The translations under genes and the position numbers were made by a program. From Prorocentrum cordatum (taxonomy: Eukaryota > Sar > Dinophyceae > Prorocentrales > Prorocentraceae), in contig CAUYUJ010009364.1 in the NCBI GenBank assembly GCA_963575745.1, positions 1-34,644 on the forward strand: DNA of 34,644 nt, given 5' to 3'. The notes under the pieces are model-generated. The model was given only the letters and a program-made list of their open reading frames with translations. It was not told the DNA's origin and made no database searches. Shown here one piece after another: positions 18,275 to 28,500 of this stretch (its first letter is position 1; each line of letters starts with the position of its first letter).

Positions 18275-19496
18275 ATGCCTTCGCCCACGGATCGCATGGA
18301 ACTCGCGGAGGTCGGCGGCGAGGCGAGCGGGTCGGAGCAGTTCTTGGTCCAGGACGCTCGCGCCAGGCGTTCGCCCTGGCGAGCGGCGGGTGGCGCAGGT
18401 GTGGCCGCCTTGCTCCTGGCTGGCGCAGGCGCGGGGGCAGCGCGCTTGGCTGTAGGCGGGGCGGCGTCGGACACGGACCGCCTCCAGAGCAAGGCGCAGA
18501 CGGTGGCCATGCCCCCGCGCGACAAGTGCGCCAGCACGGACGACGATTGCTACAGCCTGGGGTGTTGCAACGTTGCGGGCCTGAATTGCTTCGAGACCAA
18601 GCCAGGAGAGGGCAAGTGCCTGAAGAATTGCACCCCCAGCGCCTCCCAGCTGTGCGTTCAGACGCAGCCGATCATGGACCCGATCCTCAAGGATGCCTGC
18701 CGACTGGTACGGCCCGTCATTGTACTGCTTCGCAGTGGTCATGCAGGACATCGGCAGCACAAAGAAGATGTACGACTTGGAGCTGCTGCAGGGAGCATAT
18801 GGCAGGAAGACCAGCATCTTCGGGTGCGAGAACTGGGGAGTATTCAGCGACAAGGAGGGGGAGGTCGGGCCCAGCGCTCCCCTTGTGAAGCTGGAGGATG
18901 CCGACGGGGACTTCCATTTCGCGAAGAGAGAGGAGACCGGCACCTGGCTGAATACGGGCTTGCACTACCAGGCCTGGAAGGCAATTGGGGAAGCAGGCGT
19001 GTACAAGAGCGCCAGCTGGGTCGTGAAGGTCGATCCTGACGCGGTGTTCGTGCCGAGCCGCTTGGTGTCCTACCTCTCCAGCAAGTTGGTCCCGGCCAAC
19101 GGCCTCTACCTCGAGAACTGCAAAGGCGTGAAGTATGGGTGGTTCGGCAGCTTGGAGATCTTCTCGGCGGTGGCCTTCGAGACACTCCTGGGGTCGATGG
19201 CCTCGTGCAAGGACACCGTCGATTGGAAAACGGGCGTTGACGGAGGCAAGTACGGCCCCATGGGCGAGGATCTGTTTGCGCAGGTGTGCCTAGATGCGAA
19301 GGGCGTCTCCCGTGGAGAGGCATTCGGCACCAAGCTGGACGGAACTTGCGAGGCGGACCGGCCAGAGGCCGAGAAGAAGAACAAGAAGTGGAAGCCCACG
19401 TGCGACGGCGAGAACTTCCCGGCGTACCACCCGCTGATGAAGCCCGAGGACTATATGGCGTGCTTGGATGCCACCACCAAGGCATTCGGCTACTGA
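18275..19496 (+). pseudogene. Array copy 4, frameshifted by a TGCC duplication
   Basis: The ATG at 18275 opens a normal N-terminus (MPSPTDRMELAEV), anchor and Cys module. At 18694-18701 TGCC is duplicated in tandem, adding 4 nt after KDA. The original frame then misreads to a stop at 19039. The correct frame resumes as ADWYGPSLYC and runs to the usual FGY stop at 19496. Apart from this the copy is clean. Sequence is type A up to about 18550 and type B from about 18610 onward, including its 3' flank, so it is the mirror image of the copy 3 mosaic. Either a recent null allele or an assembly error at a chimeric join. Confidence 0.85.
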
Positions 19497-19870
19497 GCGC
19501 CCTGCAGGGGCCTGGGAAGCTGCGGTGCGCCAGGCAGAGCGTCCTGCCCGCCTGCCTCGTGCGCCCCACGCCCTATTGTTTTTTGGTCGTGCAAGCATTG
19601 TTCGCGCTGCCCTGGCCCGTCCTCCACGCAAAGTTGGTGATGGGCAGAGATGTGTCAGAGGTGGCACGCAGCCTGGTGCTGCTTAATCATGGGAGGCCCC
19701 CATCTCTTCGTCCAGCTCGTCCTGACGGCCCACTAGCCAGTGAAAGCACCATCACCGTAGTTATGTACAGTTTCCCGCCGTGGATCAGCACCTGCCTTTC
19801 CGCGGTGGCCTCTGCGGTGCTCTGAGCTTCCTGGATTCTCCCGATCAGCATCGATGCGGCGAGGGTGAAA
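19497..19870 (+). repeat. Type-B 3' flank after copy 4
   Basis: Begins GAGCGCCCTGCAGGGGCC and contains AATCATGGGAGGCCCCCAT, a CTCTTCGTCCAG pyrimidine stretch and GATCAGCATCGATGCGGCGA. Homologous blocks lie at 25174-25530, 29802-30180 and 31704-32095. Confidence 0.75.
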
Positions 19871-20425
19871 ACCTTTTACAGCGGAGGCTTTGGTATAGAT
19901 TCATTGGCACGGATTTCCCACGTAGGGGTTCCTTTAGCGTGGTTTTATGTGTCAGGACTCCTTAGTCAGATTCCTTATGAGGGAGTCCTTTCGTAATGAT
20001 TCCCAAGAATGAACATTGCTGTAGGTGTCCAGGGATTGCTTTTAGTAGAGATTCCGGTGGTGAGGTTTTTTTCAGTGAGGGTTCCTGAGTGAGGACTCGT
20101 TGGTAAGGACCTCTTAGTAAGGATTCCTTCAGTAAGGCCCCCGTAGAAACGATCCATTCAGCAATGCGTCATTTAGTAAATATTCATTGTGCGACGATTC
20201 ATTCAGCACAGATCTCCCCAGTAAGGATTCCTCAAGAAGGGTCCCTCTAGTAAGAACTCCATACATTCAAATACATTCCAGATTCTACGGGCCCCTTCTA
20301 GTAAGGATGACGTCAGCAGGGATTCCTTTTTAGAAGGACTCTTTCCAGTACGGGTTGATGAGTGCGGATTCACGGGTAAGGACTCCTTAACAAAGCTTCT
20401 TTCAGTAATCATTCCCTGTGCAAGG
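19871..20425. repeat. Degenerate GTAAGGATTCC repeat block
   Basis: Dozens of loosely spaced GTAAGGAYTCCTT and TTCAGTAAGG motifs. The whole block recurs at 25531-26095, 30181-30735 and 32096-32640 with over 90 percent identity by eye. No gene. Confidence 0.8.
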
Positions 20426-20469
20426 ATTGTGACAAATTCCTCTTCCTGCTTATCCTTCTATCCCTCTGT

Positions 20470-20476
20470 CCCCAGG

Positions 20477-20514
<38 letters not shown>

Positions 20515-20620
20515 AGAGAGAGAGAGAGAGAGAGAGAAAAAGAAAGAGAAACAGAGAGAGAGAGAGAGAAATAGAGAGATATCCAGAAATAACGAGAGAG
20601 AGAGAGAGAGAGGCGTGGAC
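20470..20620. repeat. GA microsatellite
   Basis: GA dinucleotide tracts with AAA interruptions, followed by CT-rich sequence to 20700 and a C/G homopolymer pair near 20740. Equivalent tracts lie at 26130-26260, 30779-30870 and 32690-32785. Confidence 0.9.
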
Positions 20621-20759
20621 ATTGCCTCTTCCCCTACTTATCCTCCTCCTCTCTCTCCTCATCCTCGCGCTCGACCTCCTCATGCTCCTCCTCATGCTTC
20701 CCCCCCGCCGCTCGCCCCCCAACGCCCAACGGGGGCGGGGGGGGGGGAAATATCCAAAG

Positions 20760-21045
20760 ACAGAATGAGCAGCACAACACAACTCAAGAGTTCAAGCACT
20801 GACGGCTTACAAACCAACAACATCACATGGAACACGCAGCACCAACCAAACATAACAACTATCTCAATCACTCGTCCACCCCAACTGCCCCCCAGAGCTT
20901 GTTGTTCCCAACCATGCTGTGGTGTTGGTCCTCGTTTTGCAGAGACGGTCCCCGCGTTCCTTCCTCCTTCCTTCCTTCCTCCTCCTCCCCCTCCTCCCAC
21001 CCCTTGCCTCTGCCCTCCGCATGTCCACCATTTCGGCACACCCCT
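20760..21045. repeat. Shared spacer module
   Basis: Contains AGTTCAAGCACTGACGGC, CAACTATCTCAATCACTCG and GAGCTTGTTGTTCCCAACC. Related modules appear near 28090-28190, 31030-31120 and 32935-33090. No gene. Confidence 0.6.
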
Positions 21046-23490
21046 CACACGTTTCGTGGCCCCATATTTGTGTTCCACCGAAGCCCCCAGTGGGACCGCC
21101 CGCATGCGTCAGCCACTACCCAGCGCAGCGTTTCGTGGCCCCATAGGGAACTCGACTGGCACCGCCCGCATGCGTCAGCCACCACCCAGTACAGCGTTTG
21201 GCCCCATAGGGGGCTCCACCGAAGCCCACAGTGGCACTGCCCGCATGCGTCAGCCACCTCCGAGTACAGCGTTTCGTGGTCCCATAGGGAGCTCCACCGA
21301 AGCCCCCAGTGGCACCGCCCGTTTCGTGGCCCCATAAGGGAGCTCCACCGACGGCCCCGGTGGCACCGCCCGCATGCGTCAGCCACCACACAGCACAGCG
21401 CTTCGTGGCCCCATAGGGGGGGGGGCTCCACCGACGGCCCCGGTGGCACCGCCCGCATGCGTCAGCCACCACCCAGTGCAGCGATTCGTGGCCCCACGGG
21501 GAGCTCCACCGAAGGTCCTAGTGGGACCGCCCGCATGCGTCAGCCACCACCCAGCACAGCGTTCGTGGCCCCATAGGGGCTCCACGGAAGCCCCCGGTGG
21601 CACCGCCCGCATGCGTCAGCCACCACCCAGTGCAGTAGGTGGCTCCACCGACGGCCCGAGTGGCACCGCCCGCATACGTCGGCCACCACCCAGTACAGCG
21701 TTTCGCGGCCCCGTAGGGAACTCCACCGAAGGTTTCAGTGGCACCGCCCACATGCGTCAGCTACCACCCAGCACAGCGCCATAGGGGGCTCCACCGACGG
21801 CCCCAGTGGCACCGCCCGCATGCGTCAGCCACCCAGTATAGCGTTTCGTGGGCCCATAGGGAGCTCTACCGAAGGCTCCAGTGGCACTGCCCACGTGCGT
21901 CAGCCACCACCGAGTACAGCGTTTCGTGGCCCCATATGGGGGCTCCACCGAAGCCCCCAGTGGGACCGCCCGCATGCGTCAGCTACCACCCAGCACAGCG
22001 TTTCGTGGCCCCAGAGTGAGCTCAACCGACGACTCCAGTGGCACAGCCCGCATGCGTCAGCCACCACCCAGTTTGGGGGTTTCACCGAAGACCCCAGTGG
22101 CACCGCCCGCATGCGTCAGCCACCACCCAGCACAGCGTTTCGTGGCCCCATAGGGGGCTCTTCCGAATGCCCCGGTGGCACCGCCCGCATGCGTCAGCCA
22201 CCACCCAGCACAGCGTTTCGTGGCACCATTTGGGGGCTCCACCGAAGCCCCCGGTGGCACCGCCCGCATGTGTCAGCCACCACCCGATACAGCGTTTCGC
22301 GGCCCCATCATGGGGGCTCCACCGACGGCCCCAGTGGCACCGCCCGCATGCGTCAGCCACAAGCAAGTACAGCGTTCCGTGGCGCCATATGGGGGCTCAA
22401 CAGAAAGTCCCAGTGGCACAGCCCGCATGCGTCAGCCACCACCCAGCACAGCGTTTCGTGGCCCCATAGGTGGCTCCACCGACGGCCCTGGTGGCACCGC
22501 CCGCATGCGTCAGCCACCACCCAGTGCAGCGATTCGTGGCCCCACGGGGAGCTCCACCGAAGGTCCCAGTGGCACTGCCCGCATGCGGCAGCCACCACCC
22601 AGTACAGCGCTTCGTGGCCCGGCCCCCCACACGGAACTCCACCGACGGCCCCAGTGGCATCGCCCGCATGCGTCAGCCACCACCTAGTGCAGCGTCTCGT
22701 GGCTCCATAGGGAGCTCCACCGACGGCCTCAGTGGGACCGCCCGCATGCGTCAGCCACCAACGGCCCCAGTGGCACCGCCCGCATGCGTCAGCCACCCAG
22801 CATAGCGTTTCGTGGCCCCACGGGGAGCTCCACCGAAGGTCCTAGTGGCACCGCCCACGTGCGTCAGCCACCACCGAGTACAACGTTTCGTGGCCCCATA
22901 GGTGGCTCCTCCGACGGCCCCAATGGCACCGCCCGTGCAGCGCTTCGTGGCCTCCATAGGAAGCTCCACCGACGGCCCCAGTGGCACCGCCCGCATGCGG
23001 CAGCCACCACCCAGCACAGCGTTTCGTGCCCCCATAGGGAGCTCCACTGAAGGCCCCAAATGCACCGCCCGCATGCGTCAGCCACCACCCAGCACAGCGT
23101 TTCGTGGCCCCATAGGTGGCTCCACCGACGGCCCCAATGGCACCGCCCGCATGCGTCAGCCACCACCCAGTGCAGCGTTTCGTGGCCCCTAGAAAGGGGC
23201 TCCACCGAAGGTCCCAGTGGCACCGCCCGCATGCGTCAGCCACCGCCCAGCCCAGCGCTTCGTGGCCCCATGGGTGGCGCCACCGACGGCCCCAGTGGCA
23301 CCGCCCGCATGCGTCTCCCCCGAGCTCCAGCGAGGGGCACCGCCCGCATGCGTCCGCCACACCCAGTACAGCGTGTCGTGACCCATAGGGAACCCCACCG
23401 AAGGCCCCAGTGGCACCGCCCGCATGCGCCTCCCCCACCCAGTCTGGTACATTTCTCACCCGTTTGGTGGCCCCATAGGGAGCTCCACCG
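21046..23490. repeat. 78-bp minisatellite, about 31 units
   Basis: The unit contains TTTCGTGGCCCCATAGGG, GCTCCACCGAAGGCCCC, AGTGGCACCGCC and CGCATGCGTCAGCCACCACC. Period was counted at 78 bp around 22190-22268; some units are shortened or hybrid. Each unit can form two hairpins: TTCGTGG-CCCC-ATA-GGGG-GCT-CCACCGAA, and GTGGC...GCCAC around the palindrome CGCATGCG. Since 78 is 26 codons, several frames on both strands stay open, the longest 296 codons, but I do not call them genes. Confidence 0.9.
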
Positions 23491-23550
23491 ACAGCGGAAC
23501 CCACAACGCCATATTCACAACTGCATATGGTTGGGTCCTTCGCCAGGATA

Positions 23551-23872
23551 ATTTTTGTTTTTCTCCCTGGTGGCCCTCCGCCTGGGGGGCACCGTTGGGG
23601 ATGGGGCCAGCTCAGGGGGGGCTATCGGCCCCTATCGGCGATGAGTGGGCGAGTGGGGGGCGATGTATCCTATCCCCCTGAGCCTACGCCCCTCTAACGG
23701 TTTCCCCCTGGTTTTTTGGGGTCATAATTCGGGTCTCTGGCCGCCGTCCGAGGCGATCCGGGCACCCTGGGAACGCCCTCGGCGAGGTGCAGCTGCTGGA
23801 AGGCATCCCGAGGGCTGTAAAAACGTCTAGGAACCGACAGAAAGCTCGAAAACCTCGGAGACAGGGACTTGT
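23551..23872 (+). promoter_or_regulatory. Conserved 5' flank of type-B copies
   Basis: About 320 bp shared with 28190-28500 and, truncated, with 31125-31327. Marks are TGGCCCTCCGCCTGGGGG, ATCGGCGATGAGTGGGCGAG, CCCTCTAACGGTT and CTCTGGCCGCCGTCCGAGG. Its conserved position before the genes makes it the best candidate for promoter or trans-splice acceptor sequence, but I see no defined motif. Confidence 0.4.
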
Positions 23873-23893
23873 CCATCGCCGTTTTGGCTCAAG
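23873..23893 (+). other. Relict spliced leader, copy 5
   Basis: CCATCGCCG followed by TTTTGGCTCAAG. It matches the dinoflagellate leader at about 18 of 21 positions, with its 12-base 3' end identical. It ends 62 nt before the ATG, where a leader would join the 5' UTR. Confidence 0.85.
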
Positions 23894-23955
23894 AGTTTGT
23901 TGCAGCCAGCCTGGTCTGCGAGCGCTCCCAGCAGCCACATCGCAACCTGCTACCA

Positions 23956-25173
23956 ATGGCCTCGGCCACGGAGCGCATGGAACTCGCGGAGGTCGGCGGC
24001 GAGGCGAGCGGATCAGAGCAGTTCTTGGTCCAGGACGCTCGCGCCCGGCGTTCGCCCTGGCGAGCGGCGGGCGGCGCAGGCGTGGCCGCCCTGCTCCTGG
24101 CTGGTGCAGGCGCGGGGGCTGCGCGCTTGGCTCTGGGCGGGGCGGCGTCGGACACGGACCGCCTCCAGAGCAAGGTGCAGACGGTGGCCATGCCCCCGCG
24201 CGACAAGTGCGCCAGCACGGACGATGACTGCTACAGCCTGGGGTGTTGCAACGTTGCGGGCCTGAATTGCTTCGAGACCAAGCCAGGAAAGGGTAAGTGC
24301 CTGAAGAATTGCACCCCCAGCGCCTCCCAGCTGTGCGTTCAGACGCAGCCGATCATGGACCCGATCCTCAAGGATGCCGACTGGTACGGCCCGTCATTGT
24401 ACTGCTTCGCAGTGGTCATGCAGGACATCGGTAGCACAAAGAAGATGTACGATTTGGAGCTGCTGCAGGGAGCATATGGCAGGAAAACCAGCATCTTCGG
24501 GTGCGAGAACTGGGGAGTATTCAGCGACAAGGAGGGGGAGGTCGGGCCCGGCGCTCCCCTTGTGAAGCTGGAGGATGCCGACGGGGACTTCCATTTCGCG
24601 AAGAGAGAGGAGACCGGCACCTGGCTGAATACGGGCTTGCACTACCAGGCCTGGAAGGCAATTGGGGAAGCAGGCGTGTACAAGAGCGCCAGCTGGGTCG
24701 TGAAGGTCGATCCTGACGCGGTGTTCGTGCCGAGCCGCTTGGTGTCCTACCTCTCCAGCAAGCTGGTCCCGGCCAACGGCCTCTACCTCGAGAACTGCAA
24801 AGGCGTAAAGTATGGGTGGTTCGGCAGCTTGGAGATCTTCTCGGCGGTGGCCTTCGAGACACTCCTGGGGTCGATGGCCTCGTGCAAGGACACCGTCGAT
24901 TGGAAAACGGGCGTTGACGGAGGCAAATACGGCCCCATGGGCGAGGATCTGTTTGCGCAGGTGTGCCTGGATGCGAAGGGCGTCTCCCGTGGAGAGGCAT
25001 TTGGCACCAAGCTGGACGGAACTTGCGAGGCGGACCGGCCAGAGGCCGAGAAGAAGAACAAGAAGTGGAAGCCCACGTGCGACGGCGAGAACTTCCCGGC
25101 GTACCACCCGCTGATGAAGCCCGAGGACTATATGGCGTGCTTGGATGCCACTACCAAGGCATTCGGCTACTGA
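23956..25173 (+). CDS. Array copy 5: intact type II membrane Cys-rich glycosyltransferase-like protein
   Basis: 405 codons without introns. Residues 1-36 form a polar tail with an RARRSPWR basic patch. Residues 37-62 form one Ala/Gly/Leu hydrophobic segment, so a type II orientation is likely. Residues 85-127 are a Cys module with spacing C-x6-C-x4-CC-x6-C-x9-C-x3-C-x7-C. Residues 145-405 form a globular domain with VVKVDPDAVFVPSRL (DPD at 252-254), YLENCKG (278-283), GSLEIFS (290-296) and DGGKYGPMGEDLF. The DxD-type motif and acidic GSLEIFS segment resemble glycosyltransferase-like proteins; donor and acceptor are unknown. There are 16 cysteines, an even number. The frame is open upstream to 23869 through the relict leader, but the ATG at 23956 is shared in position by the other copies. 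Pure type B. Confidence 0.92.
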   Translation: MASATERMELAEVGGEASGSEQFLVQDARARRSPWRAAGGAGVAALLLAGAGAGAARLALGGAASDTDRLQSKVQTVAMPPRDKCASTDDDCYSLGCCNVAGLNCFETKPGKGKCLKNCTPSASQLCVQTQPIMDPILKDADWYGPSLYCFAVVMQDIGSTKKMYDLELLQGAYGRKTSIFGCENWGVFSDKEGEVGPGAPLVKLEDADGDFHFAKREETGTWLNTGLHYQAWKAIGEAGVYKSASWVVKVDPDAVFVPSRLVSYLSSKLVPANGLYLENCKGVKYGWFGSLEIFSAVAFETLLGSMASCKDTVDWKTGVDGGKYGPMGEDLFAQVCLDAKGVSRGEAFGTKLDGTCEADRPEAEKKNKKWKPTCDGENFPAYHPLMKPEDYMACLDATTKAFGY

Positions 25174-26095
25174 GCGCCCTGCAGGAGCCTGGGAAGCTGC
25201 GGTGCGCCAGGCAGAGCGTCCTGCCCGCCTGCCTCGTGCGCCCCACGCCCTATTGTTCATTGTTCGCGCTGCCCTGGCCCGTCCTCCACACAAAGTTGGT
25301 GATGAGCAGAGATGTGTCAGAGGTGGCACGCAGCCTGGTGCTGCTTAATCATGGGAGGCCCCCATCTCTTCTTCCAGCTCGTCCTGACGGCCCACTAGCC
25401 AGTGAAAGTACCATCACCGTAGTTATGTACAGTTTCCCGCCGTGGATCAGCACCTGCCTTTCCGCGGTGGCCTCTGCGGTGCTCTGAGCTTCCTGGATTC
25501 TCCCGATCAGCATCGATGCGGCGAGGGTGAAAACCTTTTACAGCGGAGGCTTTGGTATAGATTCATTGGCACGGATTTCCCACGTAGGGGTTCCTTTAGC
25601 GTGGTTTCATGTGTCAGGACTCCTTGGTCAGATTCCTTATGAGGGAGTCCTTTCGTAATGATTTCCTAGAATGAACATTGCTGTAGGTGTCCAGGGATTG
25701 CTTTTAGTAGAGATTCCGGTGGTGAGGTTTCTTTCAGTGAGGGTTCCTGAGTAAGGACTCGTTGGTAAGGACCTCTTAGTAAGGATTCCTTCAGTAAGGC
25801 CCCCGTAGAAACGATCCATTCAGCAATGCGTCATTTAGTAAATATTCATTGTGCGACGATTCATTCAGCACAGATCTCCCCGGTAAGGATTCCTCAACAA
25901 GGGTCACCTAGTAAGGATTCCGCGCATTCAAATTCATTCCAGACTCTACGGGCCCCTTCTGGTAAGGATGACGTCAGCAGGGATTCCTTTTTAGAAGGAC
26001 TCTTTCCAGTACGGGTTGATGAGTACGGATTCATGAGTAAGGACTCCTTAACAAAGCTTCTTTCAGTAATACTTCACTGTGCAGGGATTGTGACG
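25174..26095 (+). repeat. Type-B 3' flank and GTAAGGATTCC block after copy 5
   Basis: Flank at 25174-25530, then the GTAAGGATTCC repeat at 25531-26095, collinear and nearly identical with 19497-20425. No gene. Confidence 0.8.
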
Positions 26096-26129
26096 AATTC
26101 CTCTTCCTGCTCATCTTCCTCTCTCTCTG

Positions 26130-26194
26130 TCCCCGGGGAGAGAGAGAGAGAGAGAGAGAAAACATGAGAGAGAGACATAAAGGACGAGAGAGAG

Positions 26195-26231
<37 letters not shown>

Positions 26232-26260
26232 AAGAGCGAGAGAGAGAGAGAGAGCACCGC
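26130..26260. repeat. GA microsatellite
   Basis: GA tracts followed by CT-rich sequence (26275-26360) and a G-run near 26382. 26400-26615 holds no gene I can support. Confidence 0.9.
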
Positions 26261-26615
26261 CTTGCGTGGAACTTGCCTCTTCCCCTGCTTCTCCTCCTCC
26301 TCTCCCTCCTCCTCATCCTCGTGCTCCTCCTCCTCATGCTCCTCCTCCTGCTTCCCTCCATGCCACTTGCTCCCCAACGGGGGGGGGGGGCGAAATTTCT
26401 AAAAGCACAAGGGACAGCACAAAACAACTCAAGAATTATTCACTGTGTGGGGCTCCCCATATGTGCATCTATTCGCATGAACCTGTCCGCCGTGAATGTC
26501 TAGGTGCAAGAGCTTTCGAATATAAACGTTCTTCAGTTGTGACGGTCTGGTCATAAATCTAACTGCGAATGAATTGGAGTGTGAATGAGCCTCATTAGTA
26601 CGTGCGCGCCCCTGC

Positions 26616-27250
26616 GCATGAGCCCGGGGCCTCCTGGGGCCTTCTGAAGCCTGCTGGGGCTTCCTGGGGCCTCCAGGAGCCTCTTGGGGCCTCCTGGGGC
26701 CTCCTGGGACCTCTTAGGGAGGATTCGTGCCCCAGGAGAGGCCCAATCTATAGCAACAGACGTACATAAGCATTGCGGATTGGAGCCACAGGAGAAGGGA
26801 CTTCTATAGGAACACACGTGAAACACCAAGGACTCGTGCCCCAGGGGAGGCCCAACATATAGGAACATAAGTAAAACATTTCGGATTGTGTACACAGGAA
26901 AAGTACAATCTATTTAAGCATACGTCTAACATCCAGGATTCGTGCTCCAGGTGAGGCCCAATCTATAGGAGCATACGTAAAAAACATGGGATTGTAGCCA
27001 CTCCTGTTGCCAGGCCTCCTGCTCCTGGGGCCTCTCGGGGCCTCCTGTTGCCTTCCGAGGCCTCTTGGCGCTTCCTGTGGCATTCTGTGGCTTCCTGAGG
27101 CCTCCTGGAGCTTCCTGGGGCCTCCTGGAGCCTCTTGGGAGATCCTGTGGCCTCTTGAGTCTTTCTGTGGCCTCCTGATGCCTCCTGGGACCTCATGTGG
27201 TCTCCTGGGACCTCCTGGAGCCTGTTAGAGCCTCCTGTGGCATCCTGAGG
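26616..27250. repeat. CCTCCTGGGGC minisatellite with embedded 54-bp repeat
   Basis: 26620-26715 and 27010-27245 are degenerate 10-12-bp units around GGGGCCTCCTG. Between them (26720-27005) are five or six units of about 54 bp. The odd units start GGATTCGTGCYCCAGG, with GAGGCCCAATCTATAGGA; alternate units start GGATTGNAGCCACAGGA. No gene. Confidence 0.75.
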
Positions 27251-27265
27251 TGAATCTGTGCCCAT

Positions 27266-27815
27266 GAGTCTGGCCACCCAAACAGGCAAACCGATCGAGA
27301 CATTCTCAACATCTGGCCCACCTGGGGGGTGAAAATGAGCGCCTCGCTCGAGACATCCTCCAAATCTGCTCCGAAAGCGAAGGATGCTGGGACAGACAAC
27401 AGGCAAACCGCTTGAGACATCCCCACAAAACGGACGCGAACGGGACCGTGCAAGTCCCCTCCCTTTAGGGGGGTGAAAATGAGCGCCTCGCTCGGGACAT
27501 CCTCCAATCTGCTCCGAAAGCGAAGGATTTTGGGACAGAGCGCAGGCAAACCGATTGAGACATCCCCACAAAACGGCCGCGACCGTGTAACACCCCTCGG
27601 CGGCTCCCCTTAGGTGGCTGAAAATGAGCGCCTCGCTCGAGACATCCTCCAATCTGCTTCGACAGCGAAGGATGTTGGGACGGGAAACAGGCAAACCGCT
27701 TGAGACATCCCCACAAAACGGCCGCGAACGGGACCGTGCAAGTCCCCTCGGCGGCTCCCTTTAGGGGGGTGCTGAAGCCAGCGCCCCACCTGAGACATCC
27801 TCACAATCTGCTGTG
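27266..27815. repeat. 145-bp tandem repeat, nearly four units
   Basis: GAAAATGAGCGCCTCGCTCG recurs at 27331, 27475 and 27620 (spacing 144-145 bp), with a diverged fourth unit near 27765. Units also share AGGCAAACCGNTTGAGACAT and CCACAAAACGG. No convincing coding frame. Confidence 0.85.
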
Positions 27816-27829
27816 GGTTGAGTGAGTCA

Positions 27830-28055
27830 GACAATGAGAAGGTCTGAGTATGAGTAAGTCTGGGTATGAGTGGGTCTCAGTCTGAGTAAGTCTGAGTATG
27901 AGTAGGTCTGAGTATGAGTAAATCTGAGTATGAGTAAATTAATATGATCAGGTCTGAGTATGAGTACGTCTTTGTATGAGTAAGTCTGTGTATGAGTAAG
28001 TCTAAGTATGATGATGATGAGGAGGAGGAGGAGGAGGAGGAGGAGGAGGAAGAGA
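27830..28055. repeat. 16-bp repeat TCTGAGTATGAGTAAR and GAG microsatellite
   Basis: About eleven units around TCTGAGTATGAGTAA (27830-28010), then ATG and GAG triplets to 28055. Confidence 0.9.
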
Positions 28056-28189
28056 AGGCGTCCAAGTAATAACAAGAACCCCATGTGTGAATATGGGGAA
28101 TTCAAACACTGACGGCTGACAAAAGGCAGCAAACATAACAGCTATCTCAATGCCTCGTCCACCCCCACCGCCCCCCGGAGCTCGTTGTT

Positions 28190-28500
28190 TTTCGGTTCTT
28201 CTCCCTGTTGGCCCTCCGCCTGGGGGGGCAGCGTTGGGAGGGGCTGGCTCAGGGGGGGCTTGTCGGCCCCTCTCGGCGATGAGTGGGCGAGTGGGGGGCG
28301 ATGTGTCCCATCCCCCCCTCTAACGGTTGCCCCCTGGTTTCTTTGGGGGCCGTAATTCGGGTCTCTGGCCGCCGTCCGAGGTGATCCGGGCACCCCGGGA
28401 AGGCCCTCGGCGAGGCGCAGCTGCTGGAAGGCATCCCGAGGGCTGTCAAACCGTGCAGGAACCGACAGAAAGCCCGAAAACCTCGGAGACAGGGACCAGT
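28190..28500 (+). promoter_or_regulatory. Conserved 5' flank of copy 6
   Basis: Collinear with 23551-23872, differing by scattered substitutions and a missing CTGAGCCTACGCC segment. Ends at the leader relict. Confidence 0.4.

Noticed and set aside
21046-23490. Up to 296-codon ORFs in the 78-bp array, on both strands
   Set aside because: The period is a multiple of three, so openness is automatic. Frames shift at irregular units and there is no start, signal or domain.
24190-24340. The Cys-rich module as a secreted knottin-type toxin
   Set aside because: It is internal to a membrane-anchored enzyme-like protein with no propeptide or processing site. Cys spacing alone is not evidence of toxicity.
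27266-28015. Regular repeats as a possible CRISPR array
   Set aside because: Units are contiguous without unique spacers, and the genome context is eukaryotic.
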